This document shows positions 48,038-58,077 of a DNA stretch of 58,815 bases, piece after piece. The notes under the pieces are model-generated. The model did not search any database. It was not told where the DNA came from and saw only the letters and a list, made by a program, of their open reading frames with translations. The stretch is from a bacterium (GTDB taxonomy: Bacteria; Lernaellota; Lernaellaia; JACKCT01), in contig JAIOHV010000173.1 in the NCBI GenBank assembly GCA_019912885.1, forward strand, positions 1 through 58,815, in the 5' to 3' direction. Each line of letters opens with the position of its first letter. The stretch's first letter is position 1. The position numbers were made by a program, and so were the translations under genes.

Positions 48038-51000
48038 CAGAAAAGGCCTCCGACGCCGAAAAAGAATACGTCCGGATTCTTGCGATCAGGCGCGTGCGCG
48101 TAAACGAAACGCAGCGCGACGTTGTAGTAATACGCGAGGCCGAGCGACTGGATCAGCTCGAACCCGTATGCCTCGTAAATTTCGCCGGGATCGTTCACGT
48201 CAAGTTCGCCCATCCAGGCCTTGCCCGCGTTCGCGTAAACGCTCGCGGACAGGGTGTCGAAGTAAATCGGCTGCGTGCTGAAGCCGGTCTGCTGATACCA
48301 AAGCGGCGCTCGGTAGTCGATGCTGCCGACCGCGGCCCGCTCGCCGCGCAAATCGCCGGGTGCGAATCCGCGCAGGAAAAAGGTGTTCGTCGCCGTCTGC
48401 GCGGTGAGGTCTTCCTGGGTGTATCCGCCGATGCGAAAGGGCGTGCGGTAGAGTTCGTCTCCCTGCGCGGCGCCGGCGAACAATCGCAGGTCAAGGACAT
48501 TGTTGCGCCACGGAATCGACACGAACTGGCGAAGCGCGAGGATCGCGGACGCCACGTCGTATTCGGATCCGAAAACGCGGTTGTCGGCCGCGACGGAGGC
48601 GATGTACACACCGCCGTTTTCCGGCGCGACGGAGAGCTGATAGCCTTCGGCATTCGAAAATACGACACCGGCGCGCGGACCGGACATGATGCCTTCTTCC
48701 GGCAGGCGATTTCGCGGCTCATCGATCTGCGTGTCGCGCTCGAAATATTGCACGAGAAAGTTGCCGAAGACGGAGAACTCGTCCGTGAATAGATACGACG
48801 CGCCGGCGGCCGCCGCGTTGCGAAGCAGAAAGAAATTGTGCGTGTCGCCGGTTTCGTCTTCCGCGATGTTGCCGTAGTCGAGGCCGATGCGCGAGGCGCT
48901 TGCGCGGAGCGTCGGGCGGAACCGGTCGTAGGCGTACGCGACGGCGCCCGACAGGAACCCGCGCTCGAATCGGTAGTTCAGATCGACCGCGTACGAGTGC
49001 CGGCCGATGGAATCGATGCCGGAGGTTTGCAATCCGAGCGAGCTGATGGTCCGCTCGCCGAACCACGCCAACGAGTAGTTCGGCATCCAGTACGACGGGC
49101 GCAGCGTGCTCCACGGCGAATAAAGCTCGATGGCCGGGTCCGACTCGCGCGCACGATCCTCGAGCCCGGCCGTGACGCCGCCCGGTCGGATGGCGTTGGA
49201 CCGCGGGCGGACGACGCCCTCTCCGCGGCCGTCGGCGTCGGCGAGATTCATCACGTGCAGATCGAATCCCCGCGCGGAGTACTGGATCATCGCGAGGCGT
49301 TTTCCGTCAGGCGAAGGCGTCGGGTAAAACGCGCCGTTGACGACGTTCGTCACGCGCGCGAGCCGGCGCGACGCAAGATCGAGCGCGTACACATTATGGA
49401 TGCCGCTCGCATCGGAGACGAAATACAGCGTCTTGCCGTCGGGCGAAAATACCGGATCGACATCACGCGAGGACGCGTCCGTGACGCGCTCGAACGCACC
49501 GCTTCGCCAATCGAACAGAAAGATGTCGCGGTTGCCGTCTTCGTGCCAGACCGATAGCGCGATCGTCTCCCCGTCGGGCGAAAACGCCGGCTCGGACAGA
49601 TGCACCGGATGCGTGAAGCGGTCAAATGACGTGAGGTCAGCGAGTTCGCCGGTTTCAAGATCGACGCGCACAATCTTGGACGCCGCGTCCTTTTGCGCGA
49701 TCGCCACGACCCACGTCCCGTCCGGGTGGACGTCCGGGTCACGTACGCGCTCGCCGCGCGTGAGCCGCCGGTCGATCAGCTTGTCGGGGTCGTGGATGTA
49801 GAGATCGTGGTGCGTCGTCCAGGGGTTGTCCGGGCCGGCGGAGGCGTACACGATCTTGCGCGTTCCGGGGACGACGGCCATGCCGCGCAAGATGCCGGCG
49901 CCTTCGACCGTTCGGCTTTGCCCCGACGGAAGATCGATCGCCTCGATCCGCCCCTTTCGTCGCCCGTCGTTCGTTTCGACGAGCACCGTGTCGTTATCGA
50001 GAAAACGCGGCCGTCCATGCTGGAATCCCGAGTCGGTCAGCGCGCGCGTTGCGGTGAGACCCTCCTCGACAAGCACGCGGTACTGCGCCTGATACGCGAA
50101 CGTCGCTTCGTATCGCCAGTCGCTCCACAACTCGTCGAGCGTGTGGTGCGCGAACGTGCTTTTGGCGTTCGTGTCGAACAGGAACGGCCAGATCTGGCCC
50201 GCGTGCTTCCACGCATAATCGCCAAGCGTGTCGTCGCCAAAGCGGTTCGCGAGGTATTCGTGAAATTCGCCGCCGAAGATGTACGGGACCGCGCCGCCCG
50301 GCCAGGTGCGCGGGAAAAACGACGCGCGGTCGAGCCCCGGAAAACGTCCTTCGAGAGCGGCGGCGCGGATGATCATGTCGGAGGTAGTCGAACGATTGCG
50401 CCCCTTGGTCGTGAGGTCCGTTTCCTCGTGAACGGCGAGGCCCTCGATCATGAACACCGGCTGGATGTGCTGCAAAAAGAACGCGCGGCCGAATACGAAA
50501 CGCAATCCGGCGGGGATCGCGCGCACGCTGTCGATGTGGATGGCGTGCGTCATCTCGTGCGTGATGATGGTGCGCATCCAGTCGTCGTAGTAGTCGAGGC
50601 GGTCTTCCGAATGGGGCAGCGCGGCGAAGATGCGAATGGTGTTCCAGGGCTGCTGCGTGGAATAGCCGTTCGTGTCGTCGAGCGAGTCGGCAAGGACGAT
50701 GCGGATTTTCTCTCGCGGGACCCAGCGCAGTTTTTGCGTCAGAGCGGGGAAAACATCCTCGGCGACGATCGCGGCCTTCTTCGCCAGAAATTCCTCGCCC
50801 TCGTAATAGATGATCTCGAAATTCTCCGTCGCGATCGTCTTCCAATCGTACCCGGCTTCGTAAATCGACGCGGCGAAGGCGCCGGCAGGGAAAAGCGCCG
50901 TGGCGATTACAAGAATAAAGACCGAAAGGAGGAAAGACCGGAAGGCTGGAACGCCGGCGCGCGCCGCCCCGCACCATTCGCCGCATCGGCGCGTCCCGCG

Positions 51001-51081
51001 CACCGTCCCGCGCCATTCGCCAAATCGGTGCGTCCCTCGCAACGTCCGGCACCATTCGCCAAATCGGTGCGTCCCTCGCAT
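48037..51081 (-). CDS. Large secreted fusion: HExxH metallopeptidase, TolB-like beta-propeller and BamA/TamA-type outer-membrane barrel
   Basis: About 1014 residues if read from ATG 51081. A hydrophobic signal (SVFILVIATALFPAGAFA) precedes a zinc-peptidase domain with HEMTHAIH and a downstream MIEGLAVHEE (peptidase-MA/gluzincin style). About residues 350-620 hold PD40/WD40-like blades: PAFSPDGETIALS, PVFSPDGKTLYFVS and PTPSPDGKRLAMI. The last roughly 350 residues are beta-rich with SIDYRAPLWYQQTG and end in FFFGVGGLF, the terminal Phe of outer-membrane barrels (surface antigen D15 type). No ATG/GTG/TTG lies between GTG 51003 and the signal core, so the start is 51003, 51081 or 51102 and at least one 39-bp repeat is translated. 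Coupled to the toroid gene downstream. Confidence 0.82.
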   Translation of the reverse strand: MRGTHRFGEWCRTLRGTHRFGEWRGTVRGTRRCGEWCGAARAGVPAFRSFLLSVFILVIATALFPAGAFAASIYEAGYDWKTIATENFEIIYYEGEEFLAKKAAIVAEDVFPALTQKLRWVPREKIRIVLADSLDDTNGYSTQQPWNTIRIFAALPHSEDRLDYYDDWMRTIITHEMTHAIHIDSVRAIPAGLRFVFGRAFFLQHIQPVFMIEGLAVHEETDLTTKGRNRSTTSDMIIRAAALEGRFPGLDRASFFPRTWPGGAVPYIFGGEFHEYLANRFGDDTLGDYAWKHAGQIWPFLFDTNAKSTFAHHTLDELWSDWRYEATFAYQAQYRVLVEEGLTATRALTDSGFQHGRPRFLDNDTVLVETNDGRRKGRIEAIDLPSGQSRTVEGAGILRGMAVVPGTRKIVYASAGPDNPWTTHHDLYIHDPDKLIDRRLTRGERVRDPDVHPDGTWVVAIAQKDAASKIVRVDLETGELADLTSFDRFTHPVHLSEPAFSPDGETIALSVWHEDGNRDIFLFDWRSGAFERVTDASSRDVDPVFSPDGKTLYFVSDASGIHNVYALDLASRRLARVTNVVNGAFYPTPSPDGKRLAMIQYSARGFDLHVMNLADADGRGEGVVRPRSNAIRPGGVTAGLEDRARESDPAIELYSPWSTLRPSYWMPNYSLAWFGERTISSLGLQTSGIDSIGRHSYAVDLNYRFERGFLSGAVAYAYDRFRPTLRASASRIGLDYGNIAEDETGDTHNFFLLRNAAAAGASYLFTDEFSVFGNFLVQYFERDTQIDEPRNRLPEEGIMSGPRAGVVFSNAEGYQLSVAPENGGVYIASVAADNRVFGSEYDVASAILALRQFVSIPWRNNVLDLRLFAGAAQGDELYRTPFRIGGYTQEDLTAQTATNTFFLRGFAPGDLRGERAAVGSIDYRAPLWYQQTGFSTQPIYFDTLSASVYANAGKAWMGELDVNDPGEIYEAYGFELIQSLGLAYYYNVALRFVYAHAPDRKNPDVFFFGVGGLF

Positions 51082-51088
51082 CGTCGCG
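50972..51088. repeat. Three tandem copies of a 39-bp repeat
   Basis: Units at 50972-51010, 51011-51049 and 51050-51088, each with CCATTCGCC and CGTCCC at the same phase. Units 2 and 3 match at about 35 of 39 positions and unit 1 matches unit 3 at about 33. Each unit can form a small stem (CACC with GGTG around an AT-rich core). The period is 13 codons and stays in frame with the minus-strand peptidase-barrel gene, where it reads RGTHRFGEWCRTL-type repeats before the signal peptide. The remaining intergenic DNA to 51341 holds the element at 51127 and no gene. Confidence 0.8.
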
Positions 51089-51126
51089 TCGTGCACGGAC
51101 ATGCGACGCGCCGTCAAGGCGCGTCT

Positions 51127-51152
51127 TGTCATCCTGAGCGAAGCGAAGGATC
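51127..51152. repeat. Dispersed intergenic element of the TGTCATCCTGAGCGAAGCGAAGGATC type
   Basis: The core CCTGAGCGAAGCGAAGG is near-palindromic. I recognise it from many unrelated environmental bacterial genomes, where its translations (ILRFAQDD, SFASLRMT) litter databases as false proteins. It lies between the 39-bp repeats and the metallophosphoesterase gene. Only one copy is present in this window. Confidence 0.6.
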
Positions 51153-51341
51153 CCGCCTCGCCTGATGTCAAACCCTTCCCCAACCGCATACCCGTTCGCG
51201 ACCCCAAAAAATGCTGGCGAAAATGCACGACATTCGTGTCTAACAGCTTTGCGGCGGACCTTCCAGCCTTCGCGCCGTCCCACCGTTCCACCATCCCGCG
51301 CTGTTACGCGTTCGTGCTACAACATGCGGCGGAGGTGTCGC

Positions 51342-52031
51342 GTGGCGATCTGGGCTCTTGCCGATTTGCATCTGGGATTCGCGGTGGACAAGCCGATGGA
51401 CATATTCGGCGAGGTCTGGCGCGACCACCCCGCGAAGATCGAGGCGGCCTGGCGCGAAACGGTCGCCCCGGAGGATACCGTCCTTGTCGCGGGCGATATT
51501 TCCTGGGGCATGACGCTCGACGAGGCCATGCCCGATCTCGAATTCATCGATCGCCTGCCGGGCAGGAAGGTGATGATCCGCGGCAACCACGATTCCTGGT
51601 GGGTGAAAATCGGGCAGCTCCGAAAACGCGTGCCCGCGTCAATTCACGTACTGCAGCACGACGCAACGATCGTGGAGGGCTTCGCGGTGTGCGGCACGCG
51701 CGGATGGGATCTGCCGATCCCCGGTTATTCGATGAACGTGCTCGCGGATGAAAAGGTTTTCGAACGCGAGCGGCAGCGGCTTCGCCTTTCGTTCGAGAAG
51801 GTCGCGCCCGGATGGCCAATCATCGTCATGCTGCATTATCCGCCGGTGGTGAAGGGCCGCGACGCCGTGGGCTTTTCGGACATCATCGAGGAATTCGGAG
51901 CGCACACGGTCGTTTATGGCCACTATCACGGGCCGGACAAGGATCTGGCGTTCGAGGGTGAACGCAACGGCGTGCGCTACATCTTCTGCGCGGCGGACGC
52001 GGTGGGGTTTCGCCCGGTGCGCGTGGCGTGA
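51342..52031 (+). CDS. Metallophosphoesterase (calcineurin-like)
   Basis: A 229-residue enzyme. The start GTG 51342 has a full GGAGGTG at 51331-51337; ATG 51324 in frame is a weaker choice. All five metal-binding motifs are present in order: LADLHLG (DxH), VAGDISWGM (GD), IRGNHDSWW (GNHD), MLHYPP and VYGHYHG (GHxH). The length suits stand-alone phosphoesterases of the YkuE/UDP-diacylglucosamine-hydrolase superfamily, but the substrate cannot be named. It stands between the repeat region and a DUF547 gene 74 nt downstream. Confidence 0.92.
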   Translation: MAIWALADLHLGFAVDKPMDIFGEVWRDHPAKIEAAWRETVAPEDTVLVAGDISWGMTLDEAMPDLEFIDRLPGRKVMIRGNHDSWWVKIGQLRKRVPASIHVLQHDATIVEGFAVCGTRGWDLPIPGYSMNVLADEKVFERERQRLRLSFEKVAPGWPIIVMLHYPPVVKGRDAVGFSDIIEEFGAHTVVYGHYHGPDKDLAFEGERNGVRYIFCAADAVGFRPVRVA

Positions 52032-52105
52032 CGCCGCTTGATTTTCCGCGCGTTTGCCACGAAAAACGAATCGCTCATCTGCCACGCAACGACAATCGGG
52101 AGTCG

Positions 52106-52969
52106 ATGATGATATTGCGCCGGACTTCGACCGCGCGGATTCTTACCGCGCTCATCCTTCTGACCTTCGCGGCCCCGCCCGCGATCGCCGATCCGGATTG
52201 GGATCACACCTACGCGGACTACGGCGCGGTGCTGCAGAAATTCGTCACGGACAACGGGCGCGTGAACTACGCGGGGCTCAAGCTTGGCCGCGAAGGGCTC
52301 GACGATTTCGTGAAGGCCGTCGACAAGCTCGACGACGACGACTACGAGGTCTTCACGAAGGACCAGAAGCGGGCGTTCTGGATCAACGTCCACAACGCGC
52401 TCGTGCTTCGCGTCGTGATCGACAACTACCCGATCCCACCGAAAGAGGGCTATTCACGCTATCCGGAGTCCTCTCCGATGAATATCGAAGGGGCGTGGCG
52501 GGAGGAGTTCGACTCGCCGGTCGGCGACGTGACGCTCTCGCGCATCGAGGGCGATATCCTTCCGGACCTGGCCGAGCCGTATTTCGTATTCGCGATCTCC
52601 AAGGGCACGATCGGCGGGCCACGGCTTGCGCGCGAGCCCTATACGCCGGAAAACCTGACCGCCCAGCTCGAGACAGCCGCCGAGCGCTATTTCCGCGACG
52701 AAAATCACGTGAACGTCCAGGACGAGCAGCTCATCCGGCTTTCGAATTTCCTGCGCATCCACGCCAAGCGATTCGTGGGGAGGCACTACCGCGTCGATCA
52801 GTTTCCGCGCCGCGACAAGACCGACATCGCGCTCATGAACATGATCCTCAAATACGGCGACCCGAACCTCGCGGCGCCGATCCGCAAGAATCTTTTTCGC
52901 ATCGAGTGGGTGGAGCCGGACAAGACGCTGAACGACGTGCTCGCCAAGCCTTCGGCCAACGCCGAGTAG
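52106..52969 (+). CDS. DUF547 domain exported protein
   Basis: A 287-residue protein from ATG 52106 (ATG 52109 is next). A signal peptide (TARILTALILLTFAAPPAIA) ends near residue 28. The DUF547 domain follows with YADYGAVLQKFVTDNGRVNY, KRAFWINVHNALVLRVVIDN and the conserved ISKGTIGGPRL region. Function is unknown for the family; the WINxHNAL motif resembles a catalytic core of a cysteine-less hydrolase-like fold. It ends 13 nt before the acyl-CoA dehydrogenase start, so the two are probably co-transcribed. Confidence 0.85.
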   Translation: MMILRRTSTARILTALILLTFAAPPAIADPDWDHTYADYGAVLQKFVTDNGRVNYAGLKLGREGLDDFVKAVDKLDDDDYEVFTKDQKRAFWINVHNALVLRVVIDNYPIPPKEGYSRYPESSPMNIEGAWREEFDSPVGDVTLSRIEGDILPDLAEPYFVFAISKGTIGGPRLAREPYTPENLTAQLETAAERYFRDENHVNVQDEQLIRLSNFLRIHAKRFVGRHYRVDQFPRRDKTDIALMNMILKYGDPNLAAPIRKNLFRIEWVEPDKTLNDVLAKPSANAE

Positions 52970-52982
52970 AAAGGGTCCTCCC

Positions 52983-54146
52983 GTGCTGAACATGGAGCTT
53001 TCCGAAGACCAGCGCATCCTGCGCGACCAGATCCGCTTGTTCGCCGAGACGGAGATCCGCCCGGTCGCGCGCGACCTCGACATCGAAGAACGTTTTTCGG
53101 TGGAGACGGCCAAAAAAATGGCCGCGATGGGGCTCTTCGGCATGACGATCCCCGAGGAATACGGCGGAAGCGGATTTCCGTACCTCAGCTACGTCATCGC
53201 CGTCGAGGAACTCGCCCGCGTGGACGGGTCGCACGCCGCGACGGTCGCGGCGGCGAATTCGCTCGGCATCGGCCTCATCTACTATTATGGCACCGAGGAG
53301 CAGCGCCAGGCGTGGCTGCCGCGCCTTTGCACCGGCGAGATCATCGCGAGCTTTGGACTGACCGAGCCGGACGCCGGCTCCGACGCCGCGCACAGCCGCA
53401 CGCGCGCTAAGCTCGAAGGCGATCATTGGGTGATCAACGGCAGCAAGATATTCATCACCAACTCCTCCTCGCCGCTGGCGGGAGTGTGCGTCGTGCAGGC
53501 GGTCACCGGAACGCAGTCGAGCGGCAAGCCGGAAATTTCCTGTATCCTCGTGCCGCACGGCACGCCGGGTTTCCGCGCCGAGCCGATGAAAAACAAGCTG
53601 ATGTGGCGCGCGTCCGACACGGGGCAGCTTTATTTCGACGATTGCCGCGTACCGAAGGAAAACCTGCTCGGCGGCCGCGGCGAGGGCTTCAAGCAGATGA
53701 TGGCGACGCTCGATCAGGGGCGTTTGTCCATCGCGGCGATGGGTCTTGGCGGCGCACAGGGCGCGTTTGAGATGGCCCTGAATTACTCGCAGCAGCGTAT
53801 TCAGTTCGGCAAGCCGATCAGCAGCTTTCAGGCGATTGCGTTCAAGGTTGCGGACATGGCCGTGGAGATCGAGGCGGCGCGCTGGCTGCTCTACAAGGCG
53901 GCCTGGCTGCGAGACGCCGAACAGCCGTTCGCCAAGGAAGCGGCGATGGCGAAGCTCTATTGCTCGGAGGTCTTCAAGCGCGTCGCGCACGCGGCGGTGC
54001 AGATCCACGGCGGATACGGGCTGATGAAGGAGTTCGACGTCGAGCGCTTCTACCGCGACCAGCGCATCCTGGAGATCGGCGAGGGCACAAGCGAGATCCA
54101 GCGCATCGTCATCGCGCGGCACCTGGGGCTCAAGCCGATGTTCTAA
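52983..54146 (+). CDS. Acyl-CoA dehydrogenase
   Basis: A 387-residue FAD enzyme (GTG 52983; ATG 52992 is nearly as good). Markers: MTIPEEYGGSGFPYLSYVIA, SFGLTEPDAGSDA (FAD/substrate loop), WVINGSKIFITNSS, RIQFGKPISSFQAIAFKVAD, QIHGGYGLMKEF and FYRDQRILEIGEGTSEIQRI, which contains the catalytic glutamate region of short/medium-chain enzymes. It catalyses alpha,beta-dehydrogenation of acyl-CoA and passes electrons to ETF. No other fatty-acid gene is adjacent. It is followed by hairpins and a terminator. Confidence 0.95.
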   Translation: MLNMELSEDQRILRDQIRLFAETEIRPVARDLDIEERFSVETAKKMAAMGLFGMTIPEEYGGSGFPYLSYVIAVEELARVDGSHAATVAAANSLGIGLIYYYGTEEQRQAWLPRLCTGEIIASFGLTEPDAGSDAAHSRTRAKLEGDHWVINGSKIFITNSSSPLAGVCVVQAVTGTQSSGKPEISCILVPHGTPGFRAEPMKNKLMWRASDTGQLYFDDCRVPKENLLGGRGEGFKQMMATLDQGRLSIAAMGLGGAQGAFEMALNYSQQRIQFGKPISSFQAIAFKVADMAVEIEAARWLLYKAAWLRDAEQPFAKEAAMAKLYCSEVFKRVAHAAVQIHGGYGLMKEFDVERFYRDQRILEIGEGTSEIQRIVIARHLGLKPMF

Positions 54147-54150
54147 GAAA

Positions 54151-54176
54151 GCGGCCCTCGGCGATGTCAGGGCCGC
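54151..54176. other. 8-bp hairpin just after the acyl-CoA dehydrogenase stop
   Basis: GCGGCCCT (54151-54158) and AGGGCCGC (54169-54176) form a perfect stem with a 10-nt loop, five bases after the stop codon. The string GCGGCCCTG recurs at 54262 and in the terminator at 54303. No T run follows. Confidence 0.5.
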
Positions 54177-54294
54177 AAACGAAGTCGCGCCAGGGGCGCG
54201 ACGAAGTGCGCGGTTGATACCGCCCCGGCATCGCGGCTACCGCCACCCTGATTGCTGATGCGCGGCCCTGACGAGCCCCCCGATGCGAGGCGGC

Positions 54295-54336
54295 AAAAAA
54301 AAGCGCGGCCCTGCCTGGAGCAGGGCCGCGCCTTTT
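54295..54336. terminator. Bidirectional rho-independent terminator
   Basis: A perfect 12-bp GC stem (54303-54314 with 54320-54331, loop CTGGA) has an A8 tract on its left and CTTTT on its right, so it ends transcripts arriving from both sides. It separates the convergent acyl-CoA dehydrogenase and choice-of-anchor L genes. Confidence 0.9.
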
Positions 54337-54351
54337 GACCTGGCGTTTTTT

Positions 54352-55794
54352 CTAGTTGAAGCAGATCCAGTCAACGAGGCCGACGGAATCCCAGTAGGCG
54401 TCGGCGACGTCGCTGACGGTCATGATGAGCGTAACCGTGGACTGGCCGGCGGGAAGCTCGGCGCTCGCCGTCTTGCCGACGTTGTCGTCTTCGGGCTCAC
54501 CGCGCGGATTGTCGTCGGCGCTGTCGTCCCAGCGCAGGGAGCCGTCAAACACCTTGCCGGTATCGTTCCACTGCGCGTCGTCGGAGGTCGCGATGCTCGC
54601 GATCTCTTCCGCCGCGGCGGGAATGTCGATCCAGTCTTCGTTGGTCGCGATTTCGTTGACCGTGCGGTTGACGACGTACTCCGGCGCGCCCTGCACGATG
54701 AACGTGAAGACGTCGTTGTACGCGCTGCCGACCCACTCCGCGTATTCCTGGCTCGCGAAGTTGTAGCTCACCTCGACGGAGGTCGCGCCTTCGGGCACGG
54801 CGACCGAAAGGGTCAGCGTGCAGCTCTGGACGCTGCTGCCGCCGCTTGAGGCGAACAGGTAGTTGCCGCTGTCGCCGTCGGGGAACAGGGCGTCGTAGCC
54901 TTCGTCGGACACGCCGAAGAAGCCTTGGTCGCAGCCGGAGCTGAAGTCCCAGTTGAACGACGCTTCGCCGCCGGCGAAGTCGATGCAGTCGCCGTCCGGC
55001 GCCGCGTCGTCGTCGCCCGGCTCTTCCATCTCGCTCTCGCCGCCTTCGACGTCGCTTGTGCCGTCCGGGAAATCCTCGCTCGGAGGCGTCGAATCTTCAC
55101 CCGTCGTCTCGTCCTTCGGGTTCGGGTTCTCCTCGGGATCCGTGCAGGGCATCGAATCGTCGCCCTGGCAGTCGTCGCCGTCGGAGAAATTGACGTTGAC
55201 GGGCGTGTCGCCAAGCGCGGGAAGCGCGTAGCTGCCGTCATCCGCGGTATAGGTGAAGAAGGGGCCTTCGTTGGCGACAACGAGAATATCGGCTTTCTTG
55301 TTGCCGTCGCAGTCCTTCACCGAGCCGCTCACAAAACCGTTCTGCTCTTCCGCGAAATACGCGACGTACAGGCCGGAACCGGACGATCCGATCGAATCCC
55401 CAAGAATCTCGCGGGACTCGGAATCGAGCTTCAGCTTGCCGTCGTCGATAACGACCTTGTTCGCGTAGCGAAGACGGTTGCCGTATCCGGCGACGTCCTC
55501 GACCTTGGCGAACGCGATCATCTGCGTGATCGAGTCCAGATCCAGCAGATCCTCGAGCAGGCTCAGGTCCACCTCGAAGTCCTGGTCCAGGGCCTCGGCC
55601 TCATCGCCCTCGAAGTTGATACCGAACATGAACACCCAGCCGTCCGGCGTGTCCGCGCCCGCCTCGCCTTCGTCGAGCACGAAATCGTAACCCGTGGCCG
55701 CTTCCAGCGCGTCCTCCGTCGCTTCGTCGCAGCCCGCCGCGAAGATCAGGGCGGCCGCCATCGTCAGGAGCACCAGCGATTTAACCTTAAACAT
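54352..55794 (-). CDS. Choice-of-anchor L domain lipoprotein
   Basis: A 480-residue protein with lipobox FAAGC at about residue 21 and GGAGG five bases before ATG 55794. Residues about 25-150 form a first domain of unknown type. A carboxypeptidase-regulatory-like strand set follows (SGSVKDCDGNKKADILVVAN, DDGSYALPALGDTPVNV). An acidic Glu/Asp/Pro linker (about 205-265) leads to a domain with NFASQEYAEWVGSAYNDVF, the choice-of-anchor L signature. It is an envelope or surface protein, probably adhesive or structural; no catalytic motif. It has a strong promoter of its own, so it may be abundant. Confidence 0.85.
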   Translation of the reverse strand: MFKVKSLVLLTMAAALIFAAGCDEATEDALEAATGYDFVLDEGEAGADTPDGWVFMFGINFEGDEAEALDQDFEVDLSLLEDLLDLDSITQMIAFAKVEDVAGYGNRLRYANKVVIDDGKLKLDSESREILGDSIGSSGSGLYVAYFAEEQNGFVSGSVKDCDGNKKADILVVANEGPFFTYTADDGSYALPALGDTPVNVNFSDGDDCQGDDSMPCTDPEENPNPKDETTGEDSTPPSEDFPDGTSDVEGGESEMEEPGDDDAAPDGDCIDFAGGEASFNWDFSSGCDQGFFGVSDEGYDALFPDGDSGNYLFASSGGSSVQSCTLTLSVAVPEGATSVEVSYNFASQEYAEWVGSAYNDVFTFIVQGAPEYVVNRTVNEIATNEDWIDIPAAAEEIASIATSDDAQWNDTGKVFDGSLRWDDSADDNPRGEPEDDNVGKTASAELPAGQSTVTLIMTVSDVADAYWDSVGLVDWICFN

Positions 55795-55873
55795 GCGTTC
55801 CTCCCAGATTACGGAAATGAGGGTAAACGTCAGCCGCTCCGGGGCGACGCCTCCTCAACCGTCTTTGGCGCGG

Positions 55874-55903
55874 TTCATACCAGATATTTGTGAGCTTTGT
55901 CAA
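55874..55903 (-). promoter_or_regulatory. Sigma70 promoter with extended -10 for the choice-of-anchor L lipoprotein
   Basis: Minus strand: perfect TTGACA (55898-55903), an 18-nt spacer and TATGAA (55874-55879) preceded by TGG, an extended -10. Predicted +1 is about 55867, leaving a leader of about 70 nt before ATG 55794. Confidence 0.7.
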
Positions 55904-55967
55904 AGGATGTTTTTCGGTGATCGAACGGGGATGGTCGGCAATAAATTAAACAAAATCAATATGTTAA

Positions 55968-57869
<1,902 letters not shown>

Positions 57870-57878
57870 GGCGTCTCC

Positions 57879-58076
57879 ATGCTGCTGCGCGTGAACGGCG
57901 AGAATCTTTCCATCGCGGACGAAGCGACGCTCGAGGACGTCCTCGCGCAGCTATCCATCCCCGCGACGCACATCGCCGTCGAGCGCAACGGCGAGTTGGT
58001 CGAGGACGAACCGCGAGCGTGCCGCCTCGAAAACGGCGACCGCCTCGAGATCGTCCGCTTCGTGGGCGGAGGTTGA
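57879..58076 (+). CDS. thiS: Sulfur carrier protein ThiS
   Basis: A 65-residue ubiquitin-like carrier from ATG 57879, nine bases after the thiC stop. It has [19 protein letters not shown] at the N-terminus and ends in FVGGG, giving the C-terminal Gly-Gly that is adenylated and thiocarboxylated. Most homologues end in GG; here three glycines close the chain. It donates sulfur to ThiG for the thiazole ring. Confidence 0.93.
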   Translation: MLLRVNGENLSIADEATLEDVLAQLSIPATHIAVERNGELVEDEPRACRLENGDRLEIVRFVGGG

Positions 58077-58077
58077 G

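Noticed and set aside
50972-51088. The 39-bp repeats as a CRISPR array
   Set aside because: The copies are contiguous with no unique spacers and there are no cas genes; they are simple tandem repeats.
51082-51294. Extension of the peptidase-barrel gene upstream to 51294
   Set aside because: The added residues run through the dispersed element (giving SFASLRMT) and intergenic DNA, and have no domain. A start at 51003-51102 is more credible.
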